This document shows, in pieces, positions 11,480 through 21,532 of a DNA stretch of 64,000 nucleotides; positions within the stretch are counted from its first letter, which is position 1, and every line of letters begins with the position of its first letter. Location: the NCBI GenBank assembly GCA_963556255.1, contig OY744605.1:5158381-5222380 (forward strand), in the 5' to 3' direction. The translations under genes and the position numbers were made by a program. Source of the DNA: Allolobophora icterica. Taxonomy: Eukaryota; Annelida; Clitellata; Crassiclitellata; Lumbricidae. The notes under the pieces are model-generated. The model did not search any database and was not told where the DNA came from. It saw nothing but the letters and a program-made list of their open reading frames with translations.

Positions 11480-11895
11480 AAACCACTCTTAACTCTATCA
11501 CCGACAACAGCCGTTATTCTGGTAGTGCCAGTCCAAAGCCCGGGTAAGGCGGAGAGCGACGCTATTCATCTTTGTTATGACACAGCGTCTTTAAATAAGA
11601 ACTACACACACTGTGTGTGTCACAAGAAAGATGTTTGACATCGCCCTCCTAATCATCAAGGCCTTTAACTGGCACCGACTGTACGTGGCAGTGAAGTAGT
11701 AATGGCACAGCGTCTGCTTCTTAATCTTTTCCTGTTGACGGCGAACTCAGTTGACCGTAGCCGAGTCAATGATGCGAAGCGAAGATGCCTCCTCTGTTTT
11801 TTATGTGCGGTAAGCTGATCTCGATCTTCACTTCTTATCTCTGGACAGCTTAGGTTTAGAGTAGCGCAATATAAATTTGGAGTTACGTATTACGA
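11480..11895 (+). repeat. GTAGTGCCAGTCC block plus GATTAC-tailed LINE remnant
   Basis: GTAGTGCCAGTCCAAAGCC at about 11,520 leads to GCGACGCTATTCATC and TTATGACACAGCGTC. This is followed by CTGGCACCGACTG, GAGTCAATGATGCGAAGC and a tail ending near AAATTTGGAGTTACG. The order matches 16.85-17.3, 23.57-24.0 and 41.74-42.06 kb. Confidence 0.65.
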
Positions 11896-12424
11896 ATCAA
11901 ACACTTTTGAAACAGATCTTCCTTGCACACCTCGCTGCAGTCTCTGGCTCCGCACCCAAGACTGGCCACAAAACGGCCAACTACCTATGAAAAGTGTATG
12001 AGATGCGATAAACGCAAATGTGTTGCTACTTGCTTATATATAATTTCTAATAAACACATGTTAAAGGTGTCGAAAGTTGAAGGACAGCCGGTGCAAAAAT
12101 AAATAGATCAACATTCACCAGATCGTAAAACTCCGCCACTACTCTATCTGTTCTAGTGCCAGTCCCTAGCTTGGATAAAGGATGACGCTAGCGGCTAGTC
12201 AGCTTTGTTATAACTCATTGTCGCTAAAAAGCAACTAACCAACCACTGGATAGTAAGATATTCTGTCCTATGCCATATGAACGGTGAGAACTGTTAAAAA
12301 TAATTTCTGTCGACGTCAACGGCCTTTGTTGTCACAAGATGTCGTTAAACTCTGCATCCATCCACCGGATCGTAAGAAGGCGGATGGATCAAACAACTAA
12401 GTTAAAGTCGACGTAAAGCGCTAC

Positions 12425-12427
<3 letters not shown>
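11896..12427. repeat. Short-module region (GGTGTC, GTAGTGCC, ACGTCAACGGCC)
   Basis: Contains GTTAAAGGTGTCGAAAG at about 12,063, a degenerate GCCAGTCC block at about 12,155, and GTCGACGTCAACGGCC with AGATGTCGTTAAACTC at about 12,310. No frame is recognisable. Confidence 0.55.

Positions 12428-12488
<61 letters not shown>
12428..12488. repeat. (AC)n microsatellite
   Basis: About 30 AC dinucleotides. Confidence 0.97.
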
Positions 12489-12492
<4 letters not shown>

Positions 12493-12544
12493 ACATGTTT
12501 GTAAACCAATTTTTAAGGTGTTAAGGAAACTATTGACGTCGACC

Positions 12545-12690
12545 TTATATTCATTAGTTCATTCATTCGTTTAAAACGGACATTGATATAGCGCCTCTTC
12601 AAGGAGAACTACTCAGACGTGCTCCCGACTCCAACACGGTTGAATAGAGCGGTTTTAAGGTGACAAAAGAACGTGGAAGAAAAGGTTCTT
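12545..12690 (-). pseudogene. LINE 3' end with AATG tail
   Basis: Reverse complement reads GTCGGGAGCACGTCTGAGTAG, then CTTGAAGAGGCGCTATATC and an AATGAATG tail. Only the end of the 3' region remains. It is the closest match in the window to the tail of the SINE at 14.6 kb. Confidence 0.7.
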
Positions 12691-12889
12691 GGAAGCAAAC
12701 GGAGCGATATATAGTAAACTTCTTTTCATGTTAATCGTTATTAAAAGTTAAAAAAATTGGTATCCGGCCTTCGAATTTTTTGACGTTTAATATGTCCCCA
12801 TGTGCAAAACTGGCCTATCCCTGGATTAAAACAATGAAACAATATCGCACGAGGCATTATAGGATGACATCAACTATTAAAAACATTAA

Positions 12890-13075
12890 AATACATCGCT
12901 GTTTCCTCTTCTCTATGGTCTCTCTGCATGGCAAGCTCGGATCTTCACTTGGTATCTGTGGACAACCCCTCTGAGTTGTCTTAGCACTCGTGAATAAGTT
13001 GATGCCCTGCGCTAGGGTTTAAAGTAGCGCTTTAGAAATTAGTTTACGATTACGATTAAGTATTTAAGGACATGC
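12890..13075 (+). repeat. GATTAC-tailed LINE remnant
   Basis: Has TCTCTGCATGGCAAGCTCGG, CTTGGTATCTGTGG, CAACCCCTCTGAGTTG and GTGAATAAGTTGATGCCC, ending in TTTACGATTACGATTAAG. The internal join CCCCTCTGA to GTGAATAAG is the one shared by the whole family. Confidence 0.65.
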
Positions 13076-13960
13076 AAGTAGAGAATGTATAACATTACCC
13101 TAAAGAACATAAATCAATCATATGTCAGTTCAAATGCTTAGAATTGCGTCTATGCATTATGGCATTATTGGCTATCTCTTACATGACACGGAAGCGTAAA
13201 GTAACAAACCTAAAGGTTCATGATTATTATAATGTGGAATTAAACCATTTTAAAGGTGTCTAACAGGTGTTGCATTAAGTAATGTAAAACAACAGTTTAT
13301 AACTGAGCGATCGGGTTGCATTTCCAGCAGTTTAACGGCATTTTATGACATCAAAGGCCTTTGAAGTATAGATTGGATAAAATGTTGAAAAGTTCTTTTT
13401 CTAGTTACCACAGGACAGGAGCAGCTTCGGATGTTTAACGACATCTTGTGGCTGCCAGAATCGTTGACATCGACTTCTTTTATACTATATCTATACAAAA
13501 CAATACAACTGTTATTTGCTATAATTAGCCTCCCAACAACGTTAAAGTACTTATCTTTGTATTGTACTTGTAACTCAAGCTTTTTGTATCGACATCAACA
13601 GTCTCTGATGTCATAAGTTCTAGTTAAATTGGTGGTATCCAACCACTGCGCTTTAATTGGCCACTGCCCGTACTCTGGTAGTGCCAGTCTCAAGCGCGTG
13701 TAAAAGGAGGAGGGGACGCTAATCATCGTTGTTAGGGCAAAGCGTCGCTTAGTTGTCTGTAGTACTGATGCTATTAGTTATTGTAAATAAGTAGTAAGTG
13801 CACTAAATAAGTAAATCAGTTCATCAGTAAATATAGTAAATCATAAAGTAAGTAAGTTAGCACGACTTTCTTCTTAAGTAAGCGTATGGGTGTTAATTAC
13901 GGAATTTAGCAGAATTAAAAACGCCTCTACGTCCAAGCGTGCCCTGAGAATTTTGGAACA
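13076..13960. repeat. Short-module region
   Basis: Holds TTTTAAAGGTGTCTAAC at about 13,250, GTTTAACGACATCTTGTGGC at about 13,435, GTAGTGCCAGTCTCAAG at about 13,680 and AAGTAAGT stretches at 13,800-13,890. A partial RT zinc-knuckle-like piece may lie near 13,500 but I cannot support it. No gene is seen. Confidence 0.5.
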
Positions 13961-13964
13961 TGCT

Positions 13965-14065
13965 ATAGTCAATCAATCAATCAACTAAGCATTTATATAG
14001 AGCTTCATGAGGAAAGTATTCAGAGGCGCTCTCAGCCCAACCCGGGCGAAAGAGTAGGCCCTATG
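13965..14065 (-). pseudogene. LINE 3' end with TTGA tail
   Basis: Reverse complement shows GGGTTGGGAGAGCGCCTCTG, AGCTCTATATAAATGC and a TTGATTGATTGA tail. About 100 bp is kept. Confidence 0.65.
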
Positions 14066-14629
14066 TTTCGACTTAAAATAATATCTTACTCGATGGATTG
14101 ACCAAGGTTGTCGTTTATATATTGCCCGTGCGAGCCTTTTTAAAGGTGTGAACGTTGTTCATTCACTCCGTCCATCTACATGCGTGCACTATGTAGTATT
14201 CATTCCGTCGCTTCTTAATTTCTGACCATGACCTTTTAGCCTTCGTTTCCTTAATTTATTTTCACCAGCATCAATTTTGTTAACTCACAGCTATTCCGGA
14301 TTGGTTTTTCTGCGCAATTTCTTTACATAAAACCAACTCAAAAAACATCTCTAAGAACGACCAAGCACAGACTGGTTTACAAATCTGCAGCCTCAGGTCA
14401 AGTTCTTGCCGGCTCTAATATCCATGTTTCAAAGTTTTAACTTTATTTTTCTCGAGACACATTTATTTTGGACTTCACGTTTGTTTGAAATTGAATTTAA
14501 TGCTTCATTCTTAATAGTTTAGGTTTTCTGCCCCTGGACCGTGATACCCTAGGCCAGGGCCTCGTTTGTACCCATAGTAGGCCTAAATACGCCACTGTTC
14601 CCGAGAGACCCACAGTTTAAATTTTTAAT
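14066..14629. other. Unassigned spacer
   Basis: One TTTTAAAGGTGTGAACG motif occurs at about 14,148. Nothing else is recognised. Confidence 0.5.
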
Positions 14630-14856
14630 TTATTTATTCAGGATATTTCTATAGCGCCTCTCGAAGTCATCTACTACTCAGAGGCACTCCCGACTACAGC
14701 ATTTGATACTGTGCCGGAATTTTCACGCCGAAGCGCTACGAGCAATTGCGAGTGAAGGACTTGCCCAAGGTCCGTACGCAGCGGCTCGAGTAGGATTCGA
14801 ACCTGCAACCCTCCGGTCACAAGGCGCCGAACTTACCACTGAGCCAACACGCCCCA
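14630..14856 (-). mobile_element. tRNA-derived SINE with a LINE-like 3' tail
   Basis: On the - strand the head reads GTTGGCTCAGTGGTAAG (A box) and GGTTCGAATCC (B box), the internal RNA polymerase III promoter of tRNA-derived SINEs. It then has a body with GGACCTTGGGCAAGTCC. The 3' tail GTCGGGAGTGCCTCTGAGTAG then TTCGAGAGGCGCTATAGAAAT closely resembles the LINE 3' ends in this window, followed by an AATAAATAAA tail. The tRNA fold itself is degenerate, so this is a SINE rather than a tRNA gene. I found no clear target duplication. Confidence 0.85.
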
Positions 14857-15384
14857 CAAGTCATCATCAGACTCTGAATTTGCAGCTTTTCTGAACGATA
14901 CAACATCAGCAAGGTAGGCACTATCATTGATGTCACAGCTGGAGGACGGTTTTATCCGGAGAAACTGTAAAGCACAGAAGCCGTAATTTGGTACCATTCA
15001 ACTCAAATCGTTATGTTATTTGTCATACATCGTACATTACCATAACAATAGCGGTATAAAAATATTTACCTCCGATAATTATACAAGATTAAGGGATTTC
15101 CTTTCCTAAAATCATGTGCTTAGTTAATCAGTCTTCGCATAATTGTTGATTTTTAATGATCCTGTATTTTGGTCAGTATTATTCGATTGAAAAACTATCT
15201 CAAACACTGTTGCACTAAAAATTATTAGATCACATCTACTTTAAAATAACATTAAAGCATATTTCTTTTATAAAATATTTATATTAAAACAATATATGAT
15301 ATTACCGCTATTTTATATCACAGGTACAATCGATGGCCAATGGAGCTTGCTTATGTATTTGCTTGCGTGCTTACTTCCTTGCTT
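14857..15384. other. AT-rich spacer
   Basis: No element or frame recognised. Confidence 0.5.
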
Positions 15385-15700
15385 TCAACAATACTTACTT
15401 ACTTACTTAGTACTTAGTCCTTCCCATGCAAGTTTGCACATCGAACATCGCATCCTCTCCACTCGTCTCTGTCCGTTGACAGTCTTTCAGTCTCGTCTCA
15501 CGACATCTGGAAGAACGCCAGTTTCGCCTCTCGTGGTCTTCCACCAGGTAAAGATTTCGTGGTCTTCTCCTTTTCCTTTTCACTTCATAGATCCATCTTA
15601 TCACTTGGTTGTCTCTTTTATCCGTGTCCATACGAACCACGTGTCCCATCGATTATGAACTTCTCTTCCTGATATTCTTCTCTGTTTCGTCCTCTCGCTT
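15385..15700 (-). pseudogene. RTE-like LINE reverse transcriptase C-terminus
   Basis: An 80-codon - strand frame (15,407-15,649) reads MGHVVRMDTDKRDNQVIRWI, KRKRRRPRN and ends MFDVQTCMGRTKY, typical of the RTE tail with its GH(V/I)xRMD and GRPR motifs. The catalytic domains are upstream and absent. After the stop the sequence becomes TAAGTAAGTAAG, a tetranucleotide tail. The copy is 5'-truncated. It forms the left end of a larger direct duplication with 22,865-24,065. Confidence 0.8.
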
Positions 15701-15764
15701 CCGATCTCTAAGGACTTTACTACGTTGCAAGAATATCCGACAGCTCAGATAGAACAGGTTTACG

Positions 15765-16810
15765 CAGCTGCATTATATAAGGACAGATTGACAGCGCTTT
15801 AAAGGTGTCCAATAAAACGCATTGTTTTATCACTCTTTGATCCCTTTAGAGAGACATCTTCTGACTGTGAAGACGGCTGACTTTGTCCTTACATTTTAAT
15901 ACACAATATTTAACCTGCTTCGTCTCTGTTACTGGCCATTATGTAGATATTTTCTGTTTAACAAATCTGTCAGAACAAAGATAATTAGCGTCACCCTCTT
16001 CATTTATCCAGACCTCGGAGTAACGCAACCCGGGCATACGAAGCAGTGGCGGCGTTACAATGTGTATTCGTTAATTAAGTCGCTTTTCTTGGTCTGATTG
16101 ACATGCTGATTAAACAAGATTCCGTCTTCAAAGATGAGGATTTTAACAGGGGCGGCGCTACACCAGGGCGCGCCAGGGCAAATGCCCTGGTAAAAAAGCC
16201 TTTGCTCTGGTCGATCCCCTGCCAGAATTTTTTCCCTGTCCAGAATTTGTTCGCGCACATATGTTATATCCTGTGATATAAATTCACTTAATTCACCGAA
16301 ATGTTAAAATTTCCTTTACAAGTGCCAAAAAGCGTTCAGCTTCCTGGGGGGGGCTTCACCCATCTGACTATAGACAAAAATATAATAACGCTGAGGGCAA
16401 ATGGCGAATTATGGGAAGCGCCATCTTAAAAAAATAAATTATGGTCCCCATTTAACCTCGCGCGACCGCGTTCTCGATAAATCGCCCTCTGCACTGGTTA
16501 CTTGTATGACTGCCCTGGCCATACCCTGGTTACAAAACTGTCTGGCGCCGCACTGGATTTTAAGTCGATGTAAGAAATACATTGAAGAGTTGCCAATGTT
16601 AACTAATCGAGTAAGAAGTGTAAATGTAATAAGTGTAAGTGTATAAGTGTAAGTGCAGCAAAATAAAAAAAGTAATATATTTTTTTGCCTTTAAGTAAAA
16701 TCTTATGAGTGAAGCCGGAACTAAGGAAACAACTAAAGTCGGCATAGTTTAAAATTTTTAGACACCTCTTTTAAGGATTAACAATTTAATATAAATAGAA
16801 TAAATCTGGC
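15765..16810 (+). repeat. 530-bp GGTGTC unit (U3), interrupted by a hAT element
   Basis: CGCAGCTGCATTATATAAGG, then GCGCTTTAAAGGTGTCCAAT at about 15,797, CCTCTTCATTTATCCAG, AAATACATTGAAGAGTTGCC and TTTAGACACCTCTTTTAAGG at about 16,760, with TAGAATAAATCTGGC downstream. Removing the 409-bp hAT and one duplicated 8-mer leaves about 550 bp. Confidence 0.85.
16147..16555. mobile_element. 409-bp hAT-like non-autonomous element
   Basis: Ends CAGGGGCGGCGCTA and, as reverse complement, CAGTGCGGCGCCA form imperfect inverted repeats. The 8-bp target duplication GATTTTAA occupies 16,139-16,146 and 16,556-16,563. The paralogous sequence at about 23,470 reads GAAGAGGATTTTAGGTCGATG without the insert, an empty site that confirms the boundaries. 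The interior shows CAGGGCAAATGCCCTGG and no transposase. Confidence 0.93.
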
Positions 16811-16849
16811 AATGCCACAACTACCAAGGATATTGCCACTAACTCCGAA

Positions 16850-17295
16850 ATCCACCACATATATTACTCTGGACCTCTGGTAGTGCCAGTCCAAAGCCTG
16901 GAGAAGGAGGAGGGCGACGATAATAATCTTTGTTATGACAAAGCCTCTTTAAACAGGCACTACACTCACTACGTGTCTTAAGAAAGATTATTAGCGTGGC
17001 ACAGCGTCTGTTTCTAAATGTTATTCTGCGAATGGCCTCTTCTCTCTTGTATCTCTGGCAACCTGACTCAGATCATCACTTGGAATCTCTGAACAACCCC
17101 TCTGACTTGGCACAGCGCTCGTGAATAAGTTGGTGCCCTGCGCTTAGCCTTAGAATAGGGTATTAGAAATTTAGCTTTTACGATAACGGTTAATTTTTAA
17201 GGACATGCAGGTGAAGTATGCATATCCTCTGTCTTTGAAAGTCCTTCTTAATAAAGAATATACTTACTTATTTACGATTATGATTCAAAGGCTTC
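16850..17295 (+). repeat. GTAGTGCCAGTCC block plus GATTAC-tailed LINE remnant
   Basis: Nearly identical over about 450 bp to 23,565-24,010: GGTAGTGCCAGTCCAAAGCC, TTGTTATGACAAAGCC, GGCACAGCGTCTGTTTC, CAACCCCTCTGACTTGG and GTGAATAAGTTGGTGCCC. Confidence 0.8.
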
Positions 17296-17304
17296 AGAAA
17301 CAGA

Positions 17305-17560
17305 AAAGATCTCAAAGCGAGGCAAGACATACGTTGAAGAGTCGCCAATGTCGACTTATGAAGAAAGAAGTGTAATTGTAATTTTTAATGCTACATAGCT
17401 GTAAGTGCAGAAAAATCTAAAGGCGGGATTTTTATTTTGCCTTCTAGTAAAATCTGATGCGTGAAGCTGAAACTAAGTAAACAAGAATGGTCGGAAGAGT
17501 TGGCTATATTTAGACACCTCTTTTAATATTGCATATATCTTTTCATAAGTAAAAGAAACC
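17305..17560 (+). repeat. 530-bp GGTGTC unit, 3' fragment
   Basis: AAAGCGAGGCAAGACATACG, TTGAAGAGTCGCCAATGTCG and TTTAGACACCTCTTTTAAT match the second half of the unit. Confidence 0.7.
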
Positions 17561-17609
17561 AAACGTGCGGTTTCCTGATCCACCACTCTTGTAATCACAG
17601 ATATTAAGC

Positions 17610-17745
17610 ACTTAAAACTCTGAACTTGTGTAAATTAAAACAATTGATTGTACACTCATGAAATACATCCAACTGGTCTGTGTGACATGTGTTGGAGAAA
17701 CCATTCAGCACCTCTTATTACAATGTCACAAACAATATATTAAAT
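17610..17745 (+). pseudogene. LINE cysteine-rich C-terminal fragment
   Basis: Imperfect + strand coding resembling CDMC, GETIQHLL and QCHKQYI, the CCHC-type tail found after the reverse transcriptase in Jockey/I-like LINEs (C-x2-C with a later H and C). It contains frameshifts. Related pieces follow the unit at 29.25, 34.6 and 35.77 kb. The clade is uncertain. Confidence 0.45.
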
Positions 17746-18289
17746 AGACACCGAGTTGTTGCGCCAGACTCTCATAAACATTGAGACACAATCATGTGTA
17801 TCAAAAACAATGTTAGGTATGTTACTTAACCTTTTTTGACCCAACGTTCCCAAAGTGGAACAGATTATGAAAACTCCTGGGGAGACAGTTAAGCAGACTA
17901 TAAGTCATCTCATAAATATTCATTGGCTTGGCCAACGATGGAGGAGTGTTTATTTACTTTGATTTCGAGTCTGTTTTGGTAAATATTAATTATAATTGTG
18001 GTGCAAATCGGACAAAAATTGACATTTATGCTTCAAAATATTGAAAATAACTGTATATTACAAGCACGTGACTATTAATTGTTTTTATTGTACATTTTGA
18101 ATGAACTGCGTTTATTTTGCCTGTGTGTGGTCAAATTTTTCAGTGGTAGCGCTTTATGCCTGAGCAACGTAGCTGATTTCGAATGTGTTCCACTTTGGGA
18201 ACGTTGGGTCACTGTCCTTACACGTACCACTATTTTGCGTTGCTACTGAAAATTGCCTGTTGTAACTCCACAGTTACATTGATTCTGAT

Positions 18290-18309
18290 TGTTGTTGTTG
18301 TTGTTGTTG

Positions 18310-18398
<89 letters not shown>

Positions 18399-18399
18399 G
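18290..18399. repeat. (GTT)n then (ATT)n microsatellite, LINE tail
   Basis: Seven to eight GTT followed by about 29 ATT. It lies directly at the 3' end of the - strand LINE fragment, where it corresponds to an AAT tail. Confidence 0.95.
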
Positions 18400-19090
18400 T
18401 AATAAAATCTGTGTTATGGTATCATCACGAGGTATAGTTAGGTCCAGCTTGGATGGGTCCGCGGGTCCTCAATCCCGGGCATCTCCGACATGGTGCCCTG
18501 GTATGCTACTGCATTGAAACGATGAAATGTTATCGACATGCTCTTGAAGAGGAAGTCTGTCTTGCGGGCGTCGCCATTGGTTCTTGTCAACCGGCAGCCT
18601 ATTTCGGAAACGGTGGGGCCCAGTATTTCCACGGCGATCGGCACGAAGTTGTATCTCTTCCGGAGTTTTGAATATTTCGTGTGCTTCCTTGTGGACGCCC
18701 TTTCCGCTGCGCCCCCGGCCGCGACCGCAGTCTCGGGGAGATATGATGCGGCCATCATATCCAACACTGTCGCGTCCCATGTCAGAGGGCGTCCGTCTCT
18801 CCAAAGGATTACAGTCTGGCCGTACGGTCTCTTCCCGTCGGATCTGGTCAGGCCCGACGGTTCCTTGATCGCCAGGGTACCCGCTGCTCCATTTAGACTG
18901 TGGTGGAGAAGGTCATTGATGGCACTGTGTCTGGCCTGTCAACAGAAGCCCAGCGAATATGAGAGGCCGTACAAGCCCTCTGTTTCCACGCGTGGGTGGT
19001 TAGCGGCTTGCTGAAAGATGTGCCGCGTCAACGACTGGGCGGTCCGACAGCACCAGTGCTTGCGCTGCTCCAATATGATGGCTAAACCAT
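18400..19090 (-). pseudogene. LINE ORF2 C-terminal domain fragment
   Basis: Reading the - strand from about 19,000, shifting frames give RHSAINDLLHHSL, KEPSGLTRSDGKRPYG, PLTWDATVLDMMAAS, and in a clean 109-codon frame (18,438-18,767) KLRKRYNFVPIAVEILGPTV followed by FKSMSITFHRFNAVAYQGTM. This series, with GLxRSDGKRPDG and FxPxAVExLG, is one I recognise from the extreme C-terminus of a group of invertebrate non-LTR retrotransposon polyproteins. Its function is unknown to me. The stop is followed by a short 3' part and the AAT tail. The reverse transcriptase itself is missing. Confidence 0.7.
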
Positions 19091-19410
19091 ATCATTGAGT
19101 CCACAACACAAGGTAGATGCGCCTACTGCTGCAGCAATACTAGGAAGAAGTGCGAAAATGCGACAAGCGGCTCCACGAACTGTGCTTTAAAACGTACCAT
19201 ACCACGGAACACAATCGACTTTGCAGTGTCTACTTATGATAGGCAAAGTGACCCAACGTTCCACTTTGGGAACATATGCAAAATTCTGATATGAACTGAA
19301 AATAAATTACTTTTACTTATGATTGCCTCTATATAGGTTGTAAACTGCATCATAACTAAATTCAGAAGTGATTGCATAACAATTTCAATATCTGGGATGA
19401 TAAAGGTTAA

Positions 19411-19640
19411 AATGATGTGACATTAGTGCTCTGTGTGACACCTTTAATGGTGTCCTTAGGACACTATAAGTATCTCGTTTTCTGTGAATTGCACTTGTGA
19501 ATTGTCCTCAACGCCTCAACGGCCATTGATGTCATAAGACGACGTTAAACTTTGGATTAATAATAATAACTGGCAGCTATAAGGAAAACGGGTGTATTAT
19601 GCCTCACGAATGGTGCGAACTGCTTTGAATAAGATTGCTT
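19411..19640. repeat. Short-module region
   Basis: One ACGCCTCAACGGCC with CATAAGACGACGTTAAAC lies at about 19,507. Otherwise there is spacer. Confidence 0.5.
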
Positions 19641-19644
19641 CTGT

Positions 19645-19935
19645 CAACTTACTTACTTAGTCCTTAGTCCTACCCATCAAGCAACGCGTCTTTTCCATTC
19701 GCCTGTGTCCATTTCCAGTCTTTGAGTCTCGTCCCACGACATCTCCAAATATTCAAATCGTCATTGATGGTCTCCGACCAGTTCATCCGCAGTCGTTCCT
19801 TTTTCCTTTTCCACATGGATCCAGTTCATCACTTAGTTGGCTCTTCTATCATTATCCATACGAACCACGTATCCCATCCACTTTAATCTTCTCTTTCTGA
19901 TAGTGTTCTACGTTTCATCTTCGCCCGTCCGTTGT
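19645..19935 (-). pseudogene. RTE-like LINE reverse transcriptase C-terminus
   Basis: Homologous to the fragments at 8.05, 15.4 and 22.87 kb. The nucleotide landmarks on the + strand are GTCTCGTCCCACGACATCTC, CATGGATCCAGTTCATCAC and CATACGAACCACGTATCCC, which are the reverse of the VVRMD and W-D-E-A coding stretches. There are multiple frame breaks. It directly precedes the 530-bp unit. Confidence 0.65.
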
Positions 19936-20024
19936 TTAATGATTTTATTCGGTTCTAATAAATTCAGACAACAACCATATCTTAGTTCAATATTACACTC
20001 GCAATTGAAAGTGGTACGAATAAT

Positions 20025-20645
20025 CCATATTGCGCAGCAGATCCATATATAGATTAGCTGATACAGCTTTAAAGGTGTCCAATGAAACGCACTTCTGTAG
20101 CGCTGCTAAAGCCCTTTCAAGACATCGTGTGGCTGTCGAAACGCTTGACTTTGTCCTCACTTTTAAATCGAAAATATCTAACTTGCTTCTTCTTATATAG
20201 ATATTTTCTGGTTAGCAAATTTGTCATAACAAAGATAATTAGCGTCACCCTCCTCATTTATCGAAGCCTCAAACTAGCGCTACACGGGTTTGAAGCAGTG
20301 GCGGCGTATCAATGTTTAATTTTGTGTACCCTCTAATCAAGTCGCTTTCTTGGGGTCTGATTGAAACACTGATTAAAAAATAACAAGAGGATTTTATGTC
20401 GATGTAAGAAATACATTGAAGAATCGTCAGTGTAAACTGATCGAGTTAGAAGTGTAAGCATAAATTAAAATGTTACATAAGTGTAAATGCAGTAAACAGA
20501 AAAAAACCAATATATTATTCTGCATTTATGTGAAATCTGATATGTGAAACCGAAACTAAATATGCTACTAAAGTCGGCATTGTTCGAAATATTTCGATAC
20601 CTCTTTTAAGAATTTAAATTCTTAACATATGTCGAATAAATCTAT
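20025..20645 (+). repeat. 530-bp GGTGTC unit, complete (U4)
   Basis: TATATAG at about 20,046, CAGCTTTAAAGGTGTCC at about 20,066, GATAATTAGCGTCACCCTCC, AAATACATTGAAGAATCG and TTTCGATACCTCTTTTAAG at about 20,600, then GTCGAATAAATC. It is the cleanest uninterrupted copy. Confidence 0.85.
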
Positions 20646-21532
20646 AGATGATGCTGATGTTATCAACTCGCCTCTGGTTTAGTGACGGAAACTACAACTA
20701 ACTCTGCCATCCACCACTACAGTTGCCGTCGTAATGCCAGTCCAAATTTTGAATAAAGCAGGAGGGTCACGCTGTTCATCTCCAGAACACAAGAACGTCT
20801 TCCCCCAACCGATTGAATCTGCTACTAAACTTTACTGTCGCAGAGTGTACTACCAGATCATTATGTGGATCGGACAAGTAGAGGGTATGGATGCCATGAC
20901 CTGGGGTTGGAACCTTCAGAATAAGCCATTCCTATGCTACATAGCACGGATTATCAACTGTTTAAAGGTGTCTAAACATAAGCGATTTAAAATAGTCTAA
21001 CCAACAAAATTATTCGGAAACGATGTACGAAGCCTATATAGAACGGTTAACAACATTTAAAAGGTGTCTAAAGAGAGCGTTGTAACTTGTAACGATCAGA
21101 TGAATGAACAGATCCAACAGTTTCAACCACACATCTTATGGCATGTAAGGCCGTTGACGTCGATAGTACTATTAGAATTAATTTAATGTAATTAATCATT
21201 AATATTGTTAATTTAATAACGATTAATATTAATTATTTACCTAATCATAGTTTGTTAACAATATTTAATTAGAATTAATATTAGTTATTGACAATAAATT
21301 ATAATTAATGCTATTATTAATCTAGTTCTGAATGGACCTAGAGCATTTCCTTCACTACCGATTGCTCAGCGCCATTGTTTGCTGCTTCATAATTATATAG
21401 AGGAGCTAAAGAAATGCGTAATAATAATAATAAAATTTAAAATTATTACTATGAGAGTGATGATAATTATACTAAAATGGTAGTTTTACTAGTAATAACA
21501 TCAAGTATTTACGAATGCGTCTCTTTGTGAAG
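20646..21532. other. Degenerate modules and AT-rich spacer
   Basis: A decayed GTAATGCCAGTCC block is at about 20,730, two GGTGTCTAAA motifs are at about 20,966 and 21,066, and a CCGTTGACGTCGATAG module is at about 21,150. The rest is TTAAT-rich. No gene is recognised. Confidence 0.5.

Larger units (their letters stand above)
17826..19410. mobile_element. Candidate TTAA-flanked (piggyBac-like) element
   Basis: Left end TTAACCTTTTTTGACCC and right end GATAAAGGTTAA give an inverted TTAACCTTT with TTAA at both borders, as in piggyBac-like elements. Three copies of the near-palindrome GTTCCCAAAGTGGAAC lie at about 17,847, 18,187 and 19,259, the first two in opposite orientation with GACCCAAC attached. 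The terminal match is short, so the outer borders are tentative. The pair at 17,838 and 18,210 could instead bound a smaller 373-bp MITE. A LINE end is inserted inside. Confidence 0.55.

Noticed and set aside
14782..14856. Functional tRNA gene
   Set aside because: A and B boxes are good but acceptor and anticodon stems do not fold, and a SINE body and tail follow.
18183..18437. Poly-Ile frame
   Set aside because: Translation of the ATT microsatellite.
20025..20645. 530-bp unit as a proven structured RNA
   Set aside because: The ends can pair, but changes in one end are not compensated in the other in the copies compared by eye.
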